Below, piece after piece: positions 59,293 through 64,000 of a DNA stretch of 64,000 bases. Source of the DNA: Bradyrhizobium sp. RP6 (GTDB lineage Bacteria; Pseudomonadota; Alphaproteobacteria; Rhizobiales; Xanthobacteraceae); the NCBI RefSeq assembly GCF_003837805.1, contig NZ_RQIT01000004.1:310001-374000 (forward strand). Reading direction: 5' to 3'. Position 1 is the first letter of the stretch. Every line of letters begins with the position of its first letter. The translations under genes were made by a program, and so were the position numbers. Under the pieces are notes generated by a model. The model saw only the letters and a list, made by a program, of their open reading frames with translations. It ran no database searches and was not told the DNA's origin.

Positions 59293-61220
59293 ATGAAAAC
59301 CCAGATCATCGAAGAGCTCGGACAAGGCAGCATCCTGTTGCCCGCGCTGGTGGCGGAAGGGCTCGCCGCCAACGACCGGATCAAGGTGCGGATGAGCGCG
59401 TTGCAGGCGGCGGCCGGCATGCGCAGGAGCCTGACGGGCCCGCGAATGACCTCGGGGTCGAAAGCCAGACTGCAGGCATCGCTCCCGCCGGGATCGCAGC
59501 GCTGATCGGCGGCGCGCATCTGATCGGACAGGGCCGGCTCGCAGCCCCCGATCTTGCGAAGCTGATGCAGGAGATTGCGGACGATGCAGCGACCATGATC
59601 CGCGCCGTCGGCGCCGGCGCGGTGAGCGAAGGCGAAAGGGCGCAGGCGCGGCTTGACGCGATCCGCACAGCCGGCCTGCTCGATGCCACCGGCGAGATCG
59701 AGATGTCCCGCATCTCGCGCCTGACCGGCGTCGCCGATGCAGGCAGCGACAGCCTGCATCGCCTCGTCATGGATCTGCACAAGCAGCTCAACCGGCTTGC
59801 GGCGAGCTGCTCGGAGGAAGCGCTCGACGGCGCCCATGTCTTCGGCCTGCACAGCGAAGACCGGCCGGCCGTCGCCGCCTTCATGAAGGGCCTGAACGCG
59901 ACGCGGGGTCTGAAGTTCAATCACCCCGGTCTCGACACCATGGCAACACGCGCCGGCGGCCGGCTGCTGATCCAGAACGACATCGGCACCACGGACGCCC
60001 ATGTCGTCGTGATCGCGGTTAAGAAGAACGCGGTCACCGTCACCTACACCGACGTGCATCTGGCGCGGGCGAAGTTCTTCATCTCGCTGTTCGAGGCGTT
60101 CGAGGCGAGCTGGAGCGGCCTTGATCGTCACACCGCGGCCGGCCTCGGCGAGGACAATTCCTTCTATCTCGTCACCGGGCAGTATCAGGGCGACCACGCC
60201 GCCGATCGCAACGAATTCCTCGCGGCGCTCGGTGCGACCCTTGTGTTTCTGATCGACTGGAACAAGGCGCGCAAGCTGCTCAGGACCTGGGTCGCCAAGG
60301 AAGACGCGGCACGCATCCTCGAATGGGCTGCGCGTCAGCGGATTGGCCATCGCGGCTTCCTCGAGCTCGGCGGCAACGATCTGCTCGGCTCCGCTGTCCG
60401 GAACGCCGCTCCGACGCGGATCGGCTTCGGCGAGCGGCTCGACCAGGCGCTCGGCCGCAACGCTGCAATCGATTTTCTGAAGACATCTCTGCGCGCCTCC
60501 ACCGAGGCACTGCTTGCGGGCCGCTCGGTCAGGACGGTGCGCGACCAGATCGAGGCCGATCTGATGCGGCACCTCGATCGCGTCGATGGGACTCTGCTCG
60601 CAGCCGTGCTGCGTCAGATCGGCCTCGCCCACGATCTCGTCGCGGCGATCTCGCGCCATATTGCCGCGCTCCGCGCGGACCAGCCCGCCGACGGCAAGCT
60701 GTTGACGCAACACTGCAGCGCGATCGAGCAGAAGGCCGACCGAATCGCGATCGAGAGCCGCAACGAGGTCGACCGCCTCAATGCCCGCCCGCTGATCGGA
60801 CAATTGATCGATCGCGCCGAGGAAGCCGTCGACGAGCTGGAGCAGGCCGCATTCATCGCCGCACTGATGCCGGAAAGGACCGATCCATCCCTGCTGGAAT
60901 CGCTGGCCGAGCTTTGCACGGTGGCAGAGACCGCGACCGAAGTGGCCGCGAGCGGCGTCGCGGCAGCGATCGACGTGCCGGAGGGACGGCGCGCCGATTC
61001 CGAGGACGCGCTCTCCGCCGTGACCCGCCTGATCGACGCCGAACACGCCGCCGACAGCCGCGAACGCGCGATCACCGCGCTGGTCTTCCGCGGCGGCTTC
61101 GACGTCGCGACCTCGCTGTCGGTGATCGAGCTCGCCCGCGCCGTCGAGCGCGCCACCGACCGCTTCGCCGCGTTCGGCCATCTGCTCCGCCGTCACATCA
61201 TGATCGATCTCGCAGCTTGA
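59293..61220 (+). pseudogene. PhoU/DUF47-like protein of about 642 residues, interrupted by one frameshift
   Basis: From the ATG at 59293 the frame reads MKTQIIEELGQGSILLPALV, then AEGLAANDRIKVRMSALQAA, and is lost near 59410-59425. The remaining reading frame continues HAQEPDGPANDLGVESQTAG to the TGA at 61218. One added base joins them. The first two thirds have no domain I recognise (GLKFNHPGLDTMATRAGGRL, then YTDVHLARAKFFISLFEAFE). The C-terminal 180 residues resemble the PhoU/DUF47 fold (PLIGQLIDRAEEAVDELEQA, then VIELARAVERATDRFAAFGH). It lies between ackA and the PPDK half, with 11 bases to the next start. Confidence 0.7.
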
Positions 61221-61231
61221 GGACGCTACCC

Positions 61232-62842
61232 ATGCATATCGTCCGTATCGGCGCTGAGGCCGCCGAATTGCGGCCCGCCGAAGAGATCGGCGCCAAGGCC
61301 GCCAATCTCGCCCGCATGGCGGCGCTGGGCCTGCCGGTGCCGCCTGCCTTCGTGCTCCCGGTCAAGCTCTGCGCCGACATCATTGCCGGCCAGGCGCAGG
61401 CCACGCGGCACCTGCGCGATGGCCTGAAGGAGGGAATCTCGTTCCTGGAGGGCGCCACTGGAAAGCGCTTCGGGGATCGCCGGCAGCCGCTCCTGGTGTC
61501 GGTGCGCTCGGGAGCGGCGCGATCGATGCCGGGCATGCTCGACACCGTTCTCAACGTCGGCTGCACGCTAGACGCCGTGCATGGCCTGATCCGTGCGACC
61601 GGCCGGCCGCGGCTCGCCTGGGATTGCCGCCGCCGTTTCCTGGAGAGCTTTGGCGAGACCGTGCTCGAGCTCGACCCGACCGCCTTTGCCGCGTGCATCT
61701 CGGAGCTCGTCGCAGCCGAAGACGCCGGCAGTGACCGTGAGCTCGACAGTGAAGCGCTCGAGCGGCTCGCCGGCCGCGAGCAGGCGCTGATCGAGAATCG
61801 CGCCGATGCCCCGCTGGAGGACGCGTTCGCGCAGCTGGAGGCGGCGGCCCAAGCGGTCTATCGTTCCTGGACGAGCGAGCGTGCGCTGACCTATCGAAGC
61901 CTCCAGCACCTCGAAGCGCTCGAGGGTACCGCCGTGACCGTGCAGGCGATGGTCTTCGGCAATGGCGGTCTTGCCTCCGGCGCGGGCGTGGCATTCTCGC
62001 GCGATCCATCGACGGGCGCGCGGCGCCCGATGATCGACCTCGTACTCGATGCGCAGGGTGAAGACGTGGTTTCCGGACGACGCACACCTGATACGGCCGA
62101 GGCGATCGCCCGCGAGCTGCCGAAGCTCGAAGCCGAACTCGGCGATGTCCTGAGGCGGCTCGAGCACGCGTTCGCCGACGTCCAGGACGTCGAGTTCACG
62201 GTCGAGAACGGCAGGCTCTGGATCCTCCAGACCCGCACAGCCAAGCGCACGCCGCGGGCCGCCGCCAGGATCGCGATCGACCTCGTGCATGAAGGCCTGA
62301 TCTCGAAGGAAGAGGCCTTGGAGCGGATTGCGGAGATCGACCTCGCCTCGCTTACCGAAACAAGGCTGGTTTCCTCCGGCAAGCCCGCGACGACCGGCAT
62401 CGGCGCCGCCGGCGGCATCGGGATCGGACGGGCGGCGTTCTCGTCCGAAAGCGCCCAGCGCCTCTCGGCGGCGGGCGAGCCGGTCATCCTGCTGCGTCCC
62501 GATACAAGCACCGCCGACGTCGCGGGCTTCGCGCTGGCCGCGGGTATCGTCACATCGGTCGGTGCGCGCACCTCGCATGCGGCCTTGGTGGCGCGGCAAA
62601 TGGGCAAGCCCTGCGTGGTCGGCTGCCGTGAGTTGAAGATCGATCTCGTTACGAAGCGCGCCCAGCTCGGCCAAGTCAGCTTTGCCGAAGGCGAGTGGAT
62701 GACGATCGAGGGCGACGCCGGAGAGCTCTATCTCGGACGCTGCGAGACGATCCGGACACGGCCCGAAGCCGAGCTTGCCGAGATCGCCACGTGGCAGGCG
62801 CAATCCAGCCAACATGCTCGGCGCGCCGCCGCGCCTCAGTGA
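61232..62842 (+). CDS. Free-standing ATP-grasp and phosphohistidine half of pyruvate phosphate dikinase
   Basis: 536 residues. It matches the N-terminal half of PPDK: PAEEIGAKAANLARMAALGL (ATP-grasp start), RRQPLLVSVRSGAARSMPGM, GAGVAFSRDPSTGARRP, FTVENGRLWILQTRTAKRTP, and the phosphohistidine loop GARTSHAALVARQMGKPCVV with the catalytic His intact. The C-terminal PEP/pyruvate barrel is absent: the protein ends (AELAEIATW, then a 16-residue tail) where full PPDK continues with GVRVNADTPDDA. It can therefore be phosphorylated but cannot make PEP alone. Start: GAGGACGCT before the ATG. Confidence 0.88.
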   Translation: MHIVRIGAEAAELRPAEEIGAKAANLARMAALGLPVPPAFVLPVKLCADIIAGQAQATRHLRDGLKEGISFLEGATGKRFGDRRQPLLVSVRSGAARSMPGMLDTVLNVGCTLDAVHGLIRATGRPRLAWDCRRRFLESFGETVLELDPTAFAACISELVAAEDAGSDRELDSEALERLAGREQALIENRADAPLEDAFAQLEAAAQAVYRSWTSERALTYRSLQHLEALEGTAVTVQAMVFGNGGLASGAGVAFSRDPSTGARRPMIDLVLDAQGEDVVSGRRTPDTAEAIARELPKLEAELGDVLRRLEHAFADVQDVEFTVENGRLWILQTRTAKRTPRAAARIAIDLVHEGLISKEEALERIAEIDLASLTETRLVSSGKPATTGIGAAGGIGIGRAAFSSESAQRLSAAGEPVILLRPDTSTADVAGFALAAGIVTSVGARTSHAALVARQMGKPCVVGCRELKIDLVTKRAQLGQVSFAEGEWMTIEGDAGELYLGRCETIRTRPEAELAEIATWQAQSSQHARRAAAPQ

Positions 62843-63675
62843 GTACCCGTCAGGATCTGGAAAACCCCCATCGCGACCTCGATCAGGATCAGCACCACGA
62901 CGGCAATCTCCAGGCGGAGCGAGCGCTGGGTGTCGATGATGTCGGTCAGCGCGTTGGCGGTCTCCGATATCGCGGCAAGCTTGCGCTCGAGCGTGTCGAG
63001 GCGCTCCTTCAGCTCGTACTCGTCCTCCAGGCGCGAATAGAGCCGATCGAGCTCGGGCTTCTCCCAGAGCACGTCGGGCTTCTCGGCGATGGCGACCCGG
63101 CCGGCGACCCGCTGCTGCACCAGCAGCGCGTTGCCGATCAATTGCAGGATGCCTTTGCGCCGTTGCGGCGTGCGGCCGTGTTCGGCGAGCTCCCGTGCAA
63201 ACGGCTCGATCACATCGAAGACCGCGGCGACGCGGCGCTCGTCGCGCGCCAGCGAAGTGCTCTTGGCCAGCGCATCCGCAACCAGCAGCAGCCGGTCGTC
63301 GGAGAATTTGGCGAGGCAGATCGGCCCGCCCGGCTGGATCGTCTCGGCGGCTTCTTCGTTGCAGAGCTGCGCCTGCGCGATCTCCTCCTCGTACGGGCTG
63401 AGTTCTCCGGTCACGCGTGACTTCAGATTGTCGATAAGGACCTTCTCCTCGGACGGAAGCAGCCCGATCAGCACGACGACGCCGTGGCGAAAGATCACGG
63501 CAAGACCGGCATGAACGCGGAAGGCGGCCGGCGTCGAGGACACCAGCGTGCCGATCTCCAGGCTGGAAGCATTAATGCGGTCGCCCAGCATCAGCGCCCG
63601 GATCCGCAAGGTCGGCGCAGTCCCCTGCTTCGGCGACGCTGGCACCGCGCCGACGGCGAGTTGATCGGCGTTCAT
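62836..63675 (-). CDS. RMD1/DUF155 family protein
   Basis: 279 residues. RMD1-type core: PTLRIRALMLGDRINASSLE, then AVIFRHGVVVLIGLLPSEEK, then ETIQPGGPICLAKFSDDRLL. The C-terminal part is a coiled coil (YSRLEDEYELKERLDTLERK) followed by one membrane helix (LEIAVVVLILIEVAMGVFQI). Eukaryotic members are mitochondrial inner-membrane proteins; the bacterial role is unknown. The stop overlaps the end of the convergent PPDK-half gene by seven bases. Confidence 0.88.
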   Translation of the reverse strand: MNADQLAVGAVPASPKQGTAPTLRIRALMLGDRINASSLEIGTLVSSTPAAFRVHAGLAVIFRHGVVVLIGLLPSEEKVLIDNLKSRVTGELSPYEEEIAQAQLCNEEAAETIQPGGPICLAKFSDDRLLLVADALAKSTSLARDERRVAAVFDVIEPFARELAEHGRTPQRRKGILQLIGNALLVQQRVAGRVAIAEKPDVLWEKPELDRLYSRLEDEYELKERLDTLERKLAAISETANALTDIIDTQRSLRLEIAVVVLILIEVAMGVFQILTGTH

Positions 63676-64000
63676 GTGAGGCCACTCCCGGGACCAAGAT
63701 CACACATCTTCGTTGACCTATGTTGCAAGCTGCATCCTCGTCTGAGAGGGACCGACTGCCCGTTGCGCAGCGAAATGTCCAGGAAGCTTCGAGTTATTAC
63801 CGCCGGGATGAGCTTGTGCCGAAACATTCGGCAATATTTCCAGCCCGCACACGACACATTTGGCTGCAATGACTGGCTGCGGTTTACCATCGCATGCCGA
63901 AGCGCCGCCGGAAAGTTGCACTCGGCAACGCTACGGGTTTATGACAACATCATATAAAACTACGCTTCTCCCGAAGTGCAGACACTGAAGCCTCAATCAT
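63676..64000. other. Intergenic region at the end of the window
   Basis: 325 bases with no gene I can support. The first 40 bases hold the promoter side of the RMD1 gene. The remainder is richer in A and T than the window average and contains short direct fragments (CGAAACATTCGGCAATATTT). It may be the upstream region of a gene beyond the right edge. Confidence 0.5.

Overview
The window is a continuous stretch of chromosome from an alphaproteobacterium of the Nitrobacteraceae, most likely Bradyrhizobium. The basis is high GC content, the protein families seen (TIGR02301, DUF1236, DUF6894, DUF3096, an EcfG-type promoter, an NrtR/NadQ-type NAD regulator) and the dispersed palindromic intergenic repeats typical of that genus. 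I see no rRNA or tRNA gene, phage, plasmid or insertion sequence. The content is mostly housekeeping, packed into short operons separated by repeat mosaics.

Layout. 1-5.5 kb: end of a GNAT acetyltransferase, GDP-mannose pyrophosphatase NudK, a cysteine homologue of the GrdB/PrdB reductase family paired with a class III CoA transferase, a YedK/HMCES-type abasic-site protein, a second Nudix protein and a TIGR02301 protein. 6.2-7.9 kb: an ECF sigma factor and a DUF4142-cupredoxin operon that share the same bipartite promoter. 8-17 kb: sulfurtransferase, dihydroorotase, the YgfZ-Tag-HD phosphohydrolase operon, a tyrosine phosphatase, a Nudix/winged-helix NAD regulator and a large DUF2339 membrane protein. 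17-24.5 kb: two tandem chemoreceptors, small exported or unknown proteins, an AcuI-type reductase and an MFS carrier. 24.7-28.6 kb: the nadA-nadB-nadC de novo NAD operon with a duplicated palindromic operator. 28.7-41.5 kb: SleB hydrolase, full-length pyruvate phosphate dikinase, glyQS, an SppA-like protease, a 32-residue membrane peptide behind a stress-sigma promoter, a TrmN6-like methyltransferase and a polyprenyl diphosphate synthase. 41.9-55.4 kb: HxlR regulator, FabF-like synthase, LysE exporter, hydrolase, ispE, a TPR lipoprotein-like protein, ETF-ubiquinone oxidoreductase, an iron-sulfur-less uracil-DNA glycosylase, a GT39-like membrane protein, rnhB, a VOC protein and a radical SAM protein.

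55.6-62.8 kb is the most interesting region: phosphoketolase, acetate kinase, a large protein of unknown function with a PhoU/DUF47-like C-terminus, and a free-standing half of pyruvate phosphate dikinase that keeps the ATP-grasp and phosphohistidine domains but has no PEP/pyruvate barrel. All are co-directional. The two middle genes each carry a net one-base frameshift, so this copy is either decaying or contains sequence errors. I propose that the cluster is a phosphate-linked carbon-shunt module with its own phosphotransfer pair; this is inference. The window ends after an RMD1/DUF155 protein in a 325-base stretch with no gene I can support.
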